Positions 1-6,878 of a DNA stretch of 38,521 bases are shown piece after piece. Below the pieces are notes generated by a model. That model made no database searches and was not told the DNA's origin. It worked only from the letters and a program-made list of their open reading frames with translations. The stretch spans positions 1 through 38,521 of IMG/VR virus record IMGVR_UViG_3300042507_003385. The stretch is one strand, 5' to 3'. Numbering within the stretch: position 1 is the stretch's first letter; every line of letters begins with the position of its first letter. The stretch is from a virus. The position numbers were made by a program, and so were the translations under genes.

Positions 1-100
1 GGACGATTTCGGCACCCCGCTCCAGTTGGGATTCCCCGTGAGAACCAGCGGATGCAGGAGACATCGCCTTGTCGTCCTGCGGTGTAGTTTCGTCACTCAT
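1..100 (-). CDS. N-terminal part of an LTDEER-family small protein (runs off left edge)
   Basis: An open frame starts at ATG 100 and has no stop before base 1. The start is supported by AGGAGC six bases upstream (111..107). The 33 residues seen begin MSDETTPQDD and are acidic and low in structure, with no known domain. It follows the 85-residue LTDAER gene (stop at 126) by 25 bases. One base is left over at the edge, and the partial gene at the right edge begins with two spare bases. Joining them makes codon CCG and one continuous 84-residue protein ending in the LTDEER...LLERTK module. I infer that the two pieces are one gene cut by linearising a circular genome. Function unknown. Confidence 0.7.
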   Translation of the reverse strand, partial: MSDETTPQDDKAMSPASAGSHGESQLERGAEIV

Positions 101-112
101 GCGATGCTCCTG

Positions 113-129
113 ATCCTGCGTGTTCTCAG
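113..129 (+). repeat. 17-base direct repeat, copy 1 (with 36921..36937)
   Basis: ATCCTGCGTGTTCTCAG occurs here and identically at 36921..36937, in the same orientation. In both places it covers the end of an LTDEER-type gene, and a partly shared GCGATGC lies beside it. It supports duplication of a gene end together with its flank. Confidence 0.75.
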
Positions 130-383
130 CCTAGCCGCTTCAGTAGGCCGTGAAGCGTGGCAGCGATCTTCGCACATTCCTCGTCGTCGTCGTTGTCGTT
201 GTAGGCTCCGGCCGCTTCAGCAATCGCCTCGCGCTCCGCGTCGGTGAGCCGTACCGTTTCGCAGGCCACTAGTGAACCGTTTCGCAGCCGCTCCATCTCG
301 TCTGCGGCCTCTTCCATGAGTAGGTGCAACCTCGCCAGATGCACGGTTCGCCAGTTCCGTAGCCGCTCCACGATGTCACTCAC
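126..383 (-). CDS. Small LTDAER-module protein, 85 aa
   Basis: The predicted protein begins MSDIVERLRNWRTVHL and ends LTDAEREAI...LHGLLKRLG. The GTG start at 383 is chosen because it overlaps the upstream stop as GTGA and has AGAGGT just upstream; a longer in-frame start at 419 would overlap the HTH gene by 40 bases. The N-terminal half looks helical (possible coiled coil around ARLHLLMEEAADEMERL), followed by the module found in five other genes of this window. The stretch NDNDDDEEC between the two module motifs is very acidic. Related small proteins are frequent in phages but uncharacterised as far as I know. Function unknown; the gene follows the replication genes in the same transcript direction. 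Confidence 0.8.
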   Translation of the reverse strand: MSDIVERLRNWRTVHLARLHLLMEEAADEMERLRNGSLVACETVRLTDAEREAIAEAAGAYNDNDDDEECAKIAATLHGLLKRLG

Positions 384-754
384 GCCACACCTCTCGGCTG
401 GCAGATCCCGTGACGCCACTTGCTAACCTTGCTCTGCGTGTTGCATGGCTCCTCTCGCCGTCTGCTGTCGTAGTGCTTTTCCCTCACCACCCTGGCCCGC
501 TCCTCAACCCACGGCGACAACGCCAGCCCGTCTAGCGATGCGGCATCGTCCTCGGGCGTCGGTGCCTCAGGCTCGTCAGCCGGGTGCAGCGTCCTGCGTG
601 GCAGCTTGTACCGCTGTGCCCACTTCGTAACGGTGGAATAAGCCACGCCAAACCGCTTGGCAATCTCTGCGGTTGGCACGCCTTCAGCCCACAGCTCGTG
701 CAGCAAAACGACATCCGCCCGCGAGTGGTTGCGTGATACGTCGCTGGCCTTCAT
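380..754 (-). CDS. Helix-turn-helix DNA-binding protein, 124 aa
   Basis: Residues about 8-45 form a homeodomain-like helix-turn-helix: ELWAEGVPTAEIAKRFGVAY followed by STVTKWAQRYKLPRR, with the usual A-E-I-A-x-x-F-G-V-x-x-x-T-V spacing of resolvase/GcrA-like HTH units. An acidic linker (DEPEAPTPEDD) and a basic C-terminus follow. Start ATG 754 overlaps the DnaN stop (ATGA), so the two genes are translationally coupled. A similar HTH ending in LPRR is encoded at 32793..33173. It could be a transcription regulator at the end of the early block or a small-terminase-like DNA recognition protein; the P27-type small terminase elsewhere makes the second less likely. The DNA target is unknown. Confidence 0.8.
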   Translation of the reverse strand: MKASDVSRNHSRADVVLLHELWAEGVPTAEIAKRFGVAYSTVTKWAQRYKLPRRTLHPADEPEAPTPEDDAASLDGLALSPWVEERARVVREKHYDSRRREEPCNTQSKVSKWRHGICQPRGVA

Positions 755-1893
755 GCGTCCTCCGCCAGCGGCATGATGACGCCCGTGTACGAATCTCCAA
801 CCTTCATCACCGTCTTGCCATCTGGCTTGCAGATATGAATGGCAACGCACGGTTCGTCGTCCTGGCCAAAAGGCTTGAGAAAATGATGCACGTACTTCGG
901 ATCAAGCTTGACGGTGGCGGGATCCGCAGGCGATTCAACGTGGCACTCAACCTCTGACTGCCCAGCCTCTGAGCTCTTTGCAGTAAGAGTCAACGTGTCG
1001 CCTGAGAAAGCGAACCGCACGCCCTTTGATGACTCTGTGGCCACAACCGCTGCACAACTCACGGCGTGAGCTAGGTCGCTCCGAGACACTGAATGAGCCT
1101 GTGGCAGCTCTTGCCCAAGCACGTCGCGCCACCTTGGAAATCGCCCTTCAATCAGACGGCACGTCACAGTGATGCCGCCAACATTCCCTCTGAACGCCTT
1201 AGCGTCACACTCGATTGACACGGTTTCATCAGCCTCTGCCTCGTTCGACAGCCACACCAAAGGCGAGGTAGGAACGATTGGTGACTTCTTTTCTGTGCCC
1301 TTTGGCTCGCCAACGAAATCGTCGGTCGCAGCCTCGCGGCCTACCTCGGCAATGCTCATTCTTCTGCCGTCCGTGGCAACGAAAAATGCAGTGTTGCCAA
1401 CGCATTCAATCAAAACGCCGCCAAGAGCGTATCTGTTACTTTCCCTCTCGATGGCGTAGATGACTGACTTAACGGCACGCCTGAACTCGTCGCCCGTCAG
1501 TGTCATCATGGGGTGCAAGTCATCTGGCTCCCACAACGGGAACTCAGACGCAGGCTCGGTTGGTAACTTCCACTCACAGCCCTTGGCCTTGATCTTGCAC
1601 GTTGAGCCGTCTGGCGTGAGCGTCACGGTACTCCCGGTGGCATTCAACAGGATGGTGTGCAATCGGCTCTTCGGCAGAAGTATCGGCTCGCACTGAGCGT
1701 CAATCAGTTCAACGTCAATCCTGCAGTCCAAGTCGGTGCCGGTCACCAAGCCATTGCCGATGCAGACGTTAGTGATCGCGCTGTTGTTTGCCTTCCTGGC
1801 AACAGCCATTCCGGCTATCCTCACTGCCCTTTTGAACTCTTCTAGGTCCAGCGTGATTCCACTCGTTTTCCGTTCCCGCGTTGCCGTAGCCAT
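751..1893 (-). CDS. dnaN: DNA polymerase III beta subunit (sliding clamp), 380 aa
   Basis: The protein has the length and three-domain layout of bacterial beta clamps (about 366 aa). Recognisable parts are the N-terminal domain (ITLDLEEFKRAVRIAG), a middle domain beginning near LTGDEFRRAVKSVIYAIERE with the conserved RYALGGVLIE and ATDGRRMS strings, EGRFPRWRDVL, and the closing GVIMPL typical of clamp C-termini. Clamps encircle DNA and tether polymerase. The phage has no polymerase gene, so it presumably recruits host Pol III or other clamp-binding proteins. Start ATG 1893 has GAAAGGG eight bases upstream. It lies between a small membrane protein gene (overlapping its 5' end) and the HTH gene. 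Confidence 0.9.
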   Translation of the reverse strand: MATATRERKTSGITLDLEEFKRAVRIAGMAVARKANNSAITNVCIGNGLVTGTDLDCRIDVELIDAQCEPILLPKSRLHTILLNATGSTVTLTPDGSTCKIKAKGCEWKLPTEPASEFPLWEPDDLHPMMTLTGDEFRRAVKSVIYAIERESNRYALGGVLIECVGNTAFFVATDGRRMSIAEVGREAATDDFVGEPKGTEKKSPIVPTSPLVWLSNEAEADETVSIECDAKAFRGNVGGITVTCRLIEGRFPRWRDVLGQELPQAHSVSRSDLAHAVSCAAVVATESSKGVRFAFSGDTLTLTAKSSEAGQSEVECHVESPADPATVKLDPKYVHHFLKPFGQDDEPCVAIHICKPDGKTVMKVGDSYTGVIMPLAEDA

Positions 1894-2002
1894 TCCTTTG
1901 GCCCTTTCGATTAAGAGATACCCCTACAAGAATCCCGAGAGCGAAAGTGCCCGCGAGAAGTGTTTCGCCTATTGCCAACCACACGAAATCCGAGAGCGTC
2001 AT
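1769..2002 (-). CDS. Small single-pass membrane protein, 77 aa
   Basis: The ATG at 2002 overlaps the previous stop as ATGA. Residues 5-30 (DFVWLAIGETLLAGTFALGI and on) form one hydrophobic membrane segment, followed by a basic, polar tail (NRKGQRNGYG). The last 41 codons overlap the start of dnaN in another frame, so the tail sequence is constrained by the clamp gene. The long overlap makes the exact protein end less certain, but the coupled start and clear membrane segment argue for a real gene. Function unknown. Confidence 0.55.
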   Translation of the reverse strand: MTLSDFVWLAIGETLLAGTFALGILVGVSLNRKGQRNGYGNAGTENEWNHAGPRRVQKGSEDSRNGCCQEGKQQRDH

Positions 2003-2268
2003 AGCCCCTCCTCGTCTTCCAGCAGCGGCCACGTCTTCGGCTGCTCGCGTGCTTCGATGTGCTCGAAGTAGCACGCCTGCCTGACGAGCCTGGCCCGCAG
2101 TTCGTCGTTCTCGGCCTTCAGCGTCTTGATGGACGCAATGGCAATGCCGATCGTGCGAGCGTTCGCAACGAGAGAGTCGTGCATGCTCCAGTTGTCCGCG
2201 TCTTCACTGGCGTGAATGCAACCACCCTGCAGACGCAGCAGACGCTTGATGAGTTTTTCTGTGGTCAT
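1999..2268 (-). CDS. Hypothetical coiled-coil protein, 89 aa
   Basis: It starts at ATG 2268, overlapping the LexA-like gene stop as ATGA. The sequence opens MTTEKLIKRLLRLQGGCIHA and contains a heptad-like helical stretch (IASIKTLKAENDELRARL), suggesting an oligomerising coiled coil. It ends with an acidic tail (LLEDEEGL). I do not recognise the family. Its place in a tightly overlapped run of replication and regulator genes suggests an early-expressed accessory protein. Confidence 0.75.
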   Translation of the reverse strand: MTTEKLIKRLLRLQGGCIHASEDADNWSMHDSLVANARTIGIAIASIKTLKAENDELRARLVRQACYFEHIEAREQPKTWPLLEDEEGL

Positions 2269-2501
2269 GTTCGCACCCTGATTCCTCGTGACTTGCCCGG
2301 CTCGCGTGTAATCCAGCCCTTACGCTCCAGCTGCTCAAGCATTCCCGTCACAGCGTGCGGCGACTTGTAGCTCAGCCCGGCCGCGATCTCGCGGACGCTT
2401 GGCCCCCACCTGTCAGCGGTGCTGGCGATGAACTCGTACACACGCTGCTGGGAAGGCGTGAGCGGCAGACGCTCGATGGTGGTTCTGTTCTCTGGTGTCA
2501 T
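2265..2501 (-). CDS. LexA-type winged-helix DNA-binding protein, 78 aa
   Basis: The protein is essentially a LexA N-terminal domain alone. LTPSQQRVYEFIASTADRWG, then PSVREIAAGLSYKSPHAV, then MLEQLERKGWITREPGKSRG match the three helices and wing of LexA, including the closing PGKSRGI. The autocleaving peptidase half of LexA is absent, so it cannot respond to RecA by self-cleavage. It may bind SOS-box-like sites or act as a phage regulator. ATG 2501 overlaps the upstream stop (ATGA). With no CI-like repressor in the genome, it is one of two main candidates for a regulator of lysogeny, along with the winged-helix protein at 4656..4979. Confidence 0.85.
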   Translation of the reverse strand: MTPENRTTIERLPLTPSQQRVYEFIASTADRWGPSVREIAAGLSYKSPHAVTGMLEQLERKGWITREPGKSRGIRVRT

Positions 2502-3400
2502 AGATCTTCCTCCTTGAGTTTCATGGACTGTGCAAGCGCGGACACCGTTCCGCCTGTTCTTTGGTCACGCCTCCATGCGGCGTACTCCGCATCCGTAAGA
2601 CGCTCGTTGGCGTCTCCGCGATAGAAACGACGCTTGGACTGATCCTGCGCAACAGGCAGCGGCTTTGACGCATCCCGGTTCGTGCCGCCCTTGTCCTGGC
2701 AGCGAGACAGCCACCGAACGACAAAGGCACGCCAGTTCCGCTTTCCGGCCTTGCTCGGGTTTGCCTTAAGCCAGGCCGTAGCCTTGGCAAGCTCTTGCTC
2801 AACGACGGCCCCAGGAAACGCCACGGCCCATTCGTGGCGGTCAGCGTCCAGAATGCCCACCCATCCGCCATCGGCCGTCCAAAGAACGACAGAGGCCGGC
2901 TGCGAGCGTTTCCGCCGCTTCGGCGGATCGCTCGTAGCATCCCCATGCGCAGCATGGGGTTCTTTGCTTGGTTCTGGTTCTGTAATTGCTTCTACCTTTG
3001 GTTCTGGTTCTGGTTCTAGATGGCATGGTTTTGTTAATGCGTCCGCATTGCCATCGCATTGCGTTTGCCATCGCTTGTTTGCTGCCCTTCTCCCAGCCTC
3101 AGAGCGAGAATCGTGCAAATGTGCCTGTTTTTCACGCTCAGTCTCAAGGCGTGGGTGGCTTAGTCGCTCGCGGTCAGTCCCAGCGTCAAAAACTTCAAGG
3201 CGTCTACGAATGGCTTTCCAGTCTGCCTGGTCGATGCCGCCAGCAATGCGTCCGCATGCGTTCGCATCGTTTGGCAGGCCGTGGTTGTCCCAGGCGTAGC
3301 ACAGCAGCCGAACGTACGCCCCGAACTGGTGTGGCGTCATGTCCACGCAGCTGCTCACTAGGTCGGACGTGTACAGCGGCATCCAGCAGAACTTTGCCAT
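2498..3400 (-). CDS. DUF1376 replication-associated protein, 300 aa
   Basis: Residues about 1-100 match the DUF1376 (YdaU-type) domain: MAKFCWMPLYTSDLVSSCVD, then MTPHQFGAYVRLLCYAWDNHGLP, and the SEAGRRAANKRW motif. A proline/glutamate-rich linker (EPEPEPKVEAITEPEPSKEP) and a basic stretch (PPKRRKRSQ) follow, then a globular C-terminal part with several tryptophans around 175-235. DUF1376 proteins sit beside helicase loaders or primases in phages and are thought to organise replication initiation. The start overlaps the previous stop by one base (TGATG). The linker region is repetitive at DNA level (repeated GGTTCTGGTT on the plus strand around 2968..3016). Confidence 0.85.
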   Translation of the reverse strand: MAKFCWMPLYTSDLVSSCVDMTPHQFGAYVRLLCYAWDNHGLPNDANACGRIAGGIDQADWKAIRRRLEVFDAGTDRERLSHPRLETEREKQAHLHDSRSEAGRRAANKRWQTQCDGNADALTKPCHLEPEPEPKVEAITEPEPSKEPHAAHGDATSDPPKRRKRSQPASVVLWTADGGWVGILDADRHEWAVAFPGAVVEQELAKATAWLKANPSKAGKRNWRAFVVRWLSRCQDKGGTNRDASKPLPVAQDQSKRRFYRGDANERLTDAEYAAWRRDQRTGGTVSALAQSMKLKEEDL

Positions 3401-3672
3401 CAGTTCACCTGCACGTTCTTGAGCATCAAATCGACTTCAGTGCATACGTGAAGCCAAACTGCGTCCTTGCGGTCCTTGGTCATCTGATGGCCAGGCGGGA
3501 CGTGTGCGGCGGCAAGCTCGATCGCAAGTGCATAGTTCTCAACACGCGACCGCTGCCAAAAAACATTGTCCGCTGGCTTCACTCTTTCGTGACGCCTCAT
3601 CCAGCCTGTCCCGCACGTCCTAACGATTTCTAAAAGCTTCCATTGCGGAAGCATTGCAAACTCTTTGGCCAT
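3400..3672 (-). CDS. Hypothetical protein, 90 aa
   Basis: The gene starts at ATG 3672, after a GGAAAGGAGGCCAGG leader carrying a good Shine-Dalgarno site, and shares one base with the next gene (TGATG). The protein begins MAKEFAMLPQWKLLEIVRTC and is largely helical, with a charged middle (HERVKPADNVFWQRSRVEN). I recognise no domain. It is placed between the ParB-like gene and the DUF1376 replication gene, so a replication-related role is possible but unproven. Confidence 0.75.
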   Translation of the reverse strand: MAKEFAMLPQWKLLEIVRTCGTGWMRRHERVKPADNVFWQRSRVENYALAIELAAAHVPPGHQMTKDRKDAVWLHVCTEVDLMLKNVQVN

Positions 3673-3741
3673 CCTGGCCTCCTTTCCATTCCGCCACGCC
3701 TCGTCGAAGAGGCACCGTGCCTATCACGATGGCGGCAATGA

Positions 3742-4608
3742 TCACTCTTCCACTTCGTTTTCTGGCTCGGCACCAAAACGATTCTGTCGCTTGTGATTCA
3801 GCACTTTAAGAATGCCGGTGCCGCAAACTCTCTCGCCACGCTTCCCTTCAGCAGCAGCAAACTTTGCGATTGAATCCAGGATTCTGGAACGGCTGGCGCT
3901 AGACAGGGCCTTGTCGAATCGAGACGTTCCGCACAGTCCGTACTTCGTTTCAATCCAGAACAGGCCATCCAAGATGTCTCGATGAACTGGATGATCTCCG
4001 CACAGTTCAACCGTTGACTGCAGCGCCCATTCAAAAACGTCTGCGTTCTTCTCAGCTAGTTGCAAACATTTACTGACGCACTTGAGATGCTTGGCTTCTT
4101 TTGGATCAGAACAAATAACAATTCCAACGCTTTCAAAAACCTCGCTAACAATCTTGGCTGTTTTGTCTCCTGTCATCACAAGAGCCTTGAACTTGTCAAG
4201 CGCGGAAACTGGCTTTCTTTCAGCGTTTGAAACCAAAAAGCCAGCGGCCTCCTGTTTAACGTCAACGCAATCAAAAACCATGCATGGCAGTTCATGGATG
4301 TCTGACCGTGTTTTGGCCGCAAGCACGCGGTGCTGGCCGTCAAAAACCCAAAAGCTTCCGTCGGTCCGCATGGCTACCAAGATGCAGCCGCAGCCAGCCC
4401 AAGACCATTGCGAGGCAATCTGCCTGACCTTTTGAACGAAAACTTTGTCTCGCTGATAAGAGTGGTCAACATTCAAATCCTGCTTTCGAATCATCATGAA
4501 CTCGCCTGGCTTGTCAGCAACAACCCACCCGTACCTATCAATCTTTGAAACACGTTGACCACCTTGCGCACCACCGACAGTTTCTTCTGTGCAAAGTGCG
4601 TTACCCAT
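3742..4608 (-). CDS. ParB/Srx-fold protein (DUF6551-like), 288 aa
   Basis: Start ATG 4608 is fixed by a perfect AAGGAGG six bases upstream; an in-frame extension to 4833 lacks such support. Residues 40-105 hold the ParB N-terminal-like fold: YQR at 51-53 and the key DGQHR at 90-94 (FWVFDGQHRVLAAKT), the box found in ParB-like nucleases/NTPases and sulfiredoxins. The C-terminal two thirds are helical. Family members in phages are thought to nick or bind DNA, or hydrolyse CTP; activity here is not proven. Base composition is somewhat more AT-rich than flanking genes, with many AAA/TTT codons, which may mark recent acquisition. Confidence 0.8.
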   Translation of the reverse strand: MGNALCTEETVGGAQGGQRVSKIDRYGWVVADKPGEFMMIRKQDLNVDHSYQRDKVFVQKVRQIASQWSWAGCGCILVAMRTDGSFWVFDGQHRVLAAKTRSDIHELPCMVFDCVDVKQEAAGFLVSNAERKPVSALDKFKALVMTGDKTAKIVSEVFESVGIVICSDPKEAKHLKCVSKCLQLAEKNADVFEWALQSTVELCGDHPVHRDILDGLFWIETKYGLCGTSRFDKALSSASRSRILDSIAKFAAAEGKRGERVCGTGILKVLNHKRQNRFGAEPENEVEE

Positions 4609-4655
4609 AGCTTCCTCCTTTGCCTTAGTTCCCTTTCCCAATCCTCTGCCGCACG

Positions 4656-4979
4656 TCAACGAGACGCCGCAGTTGCTTTCCAGATCGTGGCCATGCGCCC
4701 GCTGCTCGTCCGCCTGGTGCCGGCCTCCACGATCAGGCCACGCCGTGCCAACTCGCCACGCCGTGGTCGCACGGTGCTCGGGTTCATCTCGAGCTCGTCG
4801 GCAATCTCCTCGTCCGTGCTGGGCGTGCGACACAGGAACTCGTAGACGCGCCGCTGCATGGCGTTCAGCGTTGCTGGCCCAAGTGAGTCCGCAGCAGCGG
4901 CCGAGGTGGCCGAGCCGTTCACGCTGGGCGCTCGCGTGGCGAACAGGGGCAGCGGTGCTTCTGTGTAGTAGTCGCTCAT
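4656..4979 (-). CDS. Winged-helix DNA-binding protein, 107 aa
   Basis: After a 40-residue low-complexity alanine/serine-rich N-terminus, residues 40-105 form a MarR/DprA-type winged helix: MQRRVYEFLCRTPSTDEEIA, then DELEMNPSTVRPRRGELARR, and the wing GLIVEAGTRRTSSGRMATIW. The recognition helix carries PSTVRPRRGEL. Start ATG 4979 follows AAAAGGAT with good spacing. Such proteins regulate transcription or assist replication. Its RVYEF opening resembles the LexA-like protein at 2265..2501, but the wings differ. It is a candidate phage repressor or antirepressor. Confidence 0.8.
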   Translation of the reverse strand: MSDYYTEAPLPLFATRAPSVNGSATSAAAADSLGPATLNAMQRRVYEFLCRTPSTDEEIADELEMNPSTVRPRRGELARRGLIVEAGTRRTSSGRMATIWKATAASR

Positions 4980-5096
4980 CTCACAAATCCTTTTGTGTAT
5001 TGGCCCGTGTCGCTGGGCTGCGTCCGGCGTTACTCGCCACCACCGGATGGGCGGCCAATGCAGCCGTAGTAAGCCTGCTTCGCCAATGGCGTGGCG
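4980..5096. other. Intergenic gap of 117 bases
   Basis: There is no convincing reading frame here. On the minus strand it holds the leader of the winged-helix gene with AAAAGGAT near 4990. A short inverted CGCCA...TGGCG pair lies at 5080..5093. No good promoter pair was seen. Confidence 0.4.
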
Positions 5097-5333
5097 TTAG
5101 TCGCTGGACTCCGGTGGTGGCACGCAACTGACGGGCGTGTGCTGAATGCTGGGCTCGTATTTCTCAAGCCGTCGCAGCGTGTCGCTGAGTTCACGGCGAA
5201 ACACTTCGGCCATGAGTCGCTCGCGGGCCACGGCGTTGGCCTGGGCCAACGCCCAACTTGCCATGCGTGGCAAGTGCTGCCGCTCGAGGTAGTCCGCCAC
5301 GACCTTGGCGTCGATCACGAGTGGCTCACTCAT
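5097..5333 (-). CDS. Hypothetical protein, 78 aa
   Basis: ATG 5333 overlaps the RecT stop as ATGA, so it is translated with RecT. The protein starts MSEPLVIDAKVVADYLERQH, is helical and charged through the middle (ARERLMAEVFRRELSDTLRR), and ends in a proline-rich, probably flexible tail (CVPPPESSD). I recognise no domain. Genes next to recT often encode an exonuclease, but this one is far too short for that. Confidence 0.75.
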   Translation of the reverse strand: MSEPLVIDAKVVADYLERQHLPRMASWALAQANAVARERLMAEVFRRELSDTLRRLEKYEPSIQHTPVSCVPPPESSD

Positions 5334-6184
5334 GCGTGCACCTCGTGCTCGGCGGCCTCGTGCTCAAACGCCACGCCATCGTCAGAGTCGCCAAGCATCT
5401 CGGCCCGGTGCAGCATCAACTGCACAAGCTCGTCGTGCTCGGCCTTCGTGAACTTGCCTTCGGTGAGCCGCTGAGCCACCAGCGTTCGCAGACGGTTCAA
5501 CGCCGTGATGCTGTCAGCCTTGCTGACCGCCAGGCGGGCGTTGCCAAGTGCATCGCTGGCAGTGGTCGGCTGATCGGCCTTGAGTTTCACGACGGTGGCC
5601 TTAGGCTCGTCGGTGAACTTGGGACGCACCACAACCGGCTCAGGCTGCGTCGGATAGTCCTGTGCCTCCTCGGCCGTCACAAGCCCACGCAGGGCGTCTG
5701 CAAAGGCGTTACGCAGTGCGAAGCCGCGAGCCCGCAACTGCAGCATCCGAGACGGGTACTGAGTCCAGGGGCCTGTCTTGCCCCACAGCGACGCCTTCTT
5801 GGCGTCAGCCACTGAGAACCGCACCGTAGTAGGTGCAGGGTAGCCCTGACGCTTGGCCTCGCAGACGGCGGTGAGATTGTCGCCTTCGCCTTCAAGGTAC
5901 TCGCGGACGTACTCGCAGACTGAGCACGCTTGCACCAGGGCCAGGGCCGCGTCGCCCCAGATCGTAGGCCGCCCGTTGATGACGGCGATCGACTGCAGGG
6001 ACTGCATCGGGCTGAGCCCGACTTCGCTGCCGTGCTGGATGGCCAGCAGGCAGGACTCTGGCTTGCCCTTGAAGTCCTTCGGGGCGAACTCGCTGGCCGC
6101 CACCATCTTGGCGAAGCGGAAAGCGTCATCGAATGATTGAAGAGCCAGCCCGCTGGCTCGTTGTGTTGAAAGTTCTGTGGTCAT
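5330..6184 (-). CDS. recT: RecT-family single-strand annealing protein, 284 aa
   Basis: The core of RecT is clear: ALQSFDDAFRFAKMVAAS, KGKPESCLLAIQHGSEVGLS, PMQSLQSIAVINGRPTIWGD, WTQYPSRMLQLRARGFALRN and FADALRGLVTAEEAQD. RecT/Bet proteins anneal complementary single strands in phage recombination and replication. Start ATG 6184 has AAAGGA upstream; the in-frame extension to 6283 lies in a leader with a hairpin and is rejected. The C-terminal 100 residues are variable and acidic, ending EHEAAEHEVHA. The usual partner, a RecE/Exo-type 5'-3' exonuclease, is not seen in the genome, so the phage may use a host exonuclease. Confidence 0.92.
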   Translation of the reverse strand: MTTELSTQRASGLALQSFDDAFRFAKMVAASEFAPKDFKGKPESCLLAIQHGSEVGLSPMQSLQSIAVINGRPTIWGDAALALVQACSVCEYVREYLEGEGDNLTAVCEAKRQGYPAPTTVRFSVADAKKASLWGKTGPWTQYPSRMLQLRARGFALRNAFADALRGLVTAEEAQDYPTQPEPVVVRPKFTDEPKATVVKLKADQPTTASDALGNARLAVSKADSITALNRLRTLVAQRLTEGKFTKAEHDELVQLMLHRAEMLGDSDDGVAFEHEAAEHEVHA

Positions 6185-6277
6185 CTCGCGTCCTTTGCTG
6201 TTGAAAAAGCCCGCTCTGCGTCCTGCTCGGCGGGTGGTAAGTGCGTCCCTGCTACTGCGGTTCCACCGCTCTCCTTC

Positions 6278-6299
6278 CGGCAACTAGCTCCGCTTGCCG
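6278..6299 (-). promoter_or_regulatory. Hairpin in the leader of recT
   Basis: The 131-base gap 6185..6315 before recT has no gene. It holds an inverted repeat CGGCAA (6278..6283) / TTGCCG (6294..6299) with a 10-base loop, and a smaller GCGG/CCGC pair at 6257..6269. It could be an attenuator or an mRNA-stabilising structure between the small upstream gene and recT. No T-tract follows, so it is not a clear terminator. Confidence 0.4.
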
Positions 6300-6315
6300 C
6301 CGGTCCTTTCTGCGT

Positions 6316-6552
6316 TCAGTGCGTCACGTCCTTGGCCGAAACGGCCAGCCATCCGCCGTCAATCTCGATGCTGAGTCGGTCGCCATCGACGTTCCAGATG
6401 CGTCCCTGCCAACGCTTGCCGGCTGAGCATCCGCTTACGAAGTCACCAACGGCGTAGGTGACCTTCGGGGCGGGGCTCACCGTCTGCTCGTGCAGGCCGG
6501 CGACGGCGGCGAGGTACTCGTTTTCGGCGGGGCTTGATTCATTCGTGATCAT
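6316..6552 (-). CDS. Hypothetical SH3-like small protein, 78 aa
   Basis: ATG 6552 is preceded by AAAAGGAATC with proper spacing. The C-terminal 45 residues (VTYAVGDFVSGCSAGKRWQG, then RIWNVDGDRLSIEIDGGWL) have the VGDxV...G.I..V..D.L.I pattern of small SH3/KOW-like beta barrels. The N-terminal part is helical. It precedes recT in the same operon and follows the long leader from the promoter near 6875. Such barrels often bind protein or nucleic acid; the actual role is unknown. Confidence 0.75.
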   Translation of the reverse strand: MITNESSPAENEYLAAVAGLHEQTVSPAPKVTYAVGDFVSGCSAGKRWQGRIWNVDGDRLSIEIDGGWLAVSAKDVTH

Positions 6553-6836
6553 CGTGCGATTCCTTTTGTGTTCCCATGTCCACCAACCCCATTGCGGGGA
6601 GGAGTGTAAATGGGGGGGGGGCAATACTCATGCCAAAGGGCCTAGAAAAAAAGAGAAATCCTTTGCTTTGTGCGGTGCGTAACTTGTGGAATCAGAAGCG
6701 TTTTGGGTTGACGATTGAAGCGTGGTGGCAGCCCCACCCGATGTGGTTGCGGTAGTGTACAAGCGTCCACCTACAGGGCAAGCGTCTGTACGAAGATTCC
6801 AGTGCCGTGGTGTTAGTCCTCCCTGCTTCGGCGTAG
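6553..6836 (-). other. Long untranslated leader upstream of the 78-aa gene and recT
   Basis: No gene is supported in this stretch. An 80-codon open frame (6628..6870) starts at a GTG without ribosome site inside the P2 promoter and encodes threonine/serine-rich sequence, so I do not accept it. Visible elements are a run of ten G at 6612..6621 (ten C in the RNA), a run of seven A at 6646..6652, and one TGTACA at 6756..6761 within TAGTGTACAA, a string also found in inverted orientation before the integrase. The length suggests a regulatory leader. Confidence 0.45.
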
Positions 6837-6849
6837 CGGTAGCGTCAGT

Positions 6850-6878
6850 TAGGCTATGGGCTAGCGTCACTTTGTCAA
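6850..6878 (-). promoter_or_regulatory. Candidate promoter P2 with tandem operator-like motifs
   Basis: A consensus -35 TTGACA lies at 6878..6873; the -10 is weak (TAGCCT at 6856..6851, spacing 16). Directly after the -35 box is AAGTGACGCTAGCC (6872..6859), and 22 bases further on is AACTGACGCTACCG (6850..6837). The first of these differs at one position from a motif in promoter P1. The start point would be near 6845, giving a leader of about 290 bases before the next gene. Confidence 0.5.

Noticed and set aside
2960-3020. Short GGTTCTGGTT repeats as a CRISPR-like or tandem element
   Set aside because: They are codons for the EPEPEP linker of the DUF1376 protein, not a separate repeat element.
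2682-3299. 205-codon plus-strand open frame opposite the DUF1376 gene
   Set aside because: Serine/arginine-rich shadow of the real gene; no ribosome site.
6628-6870. 80-codon minus-strand frame in the recT-operon leader
   Set aside because: GTG start without ribosome site inside promoter P2; low-complexity Thr/Ser protein.
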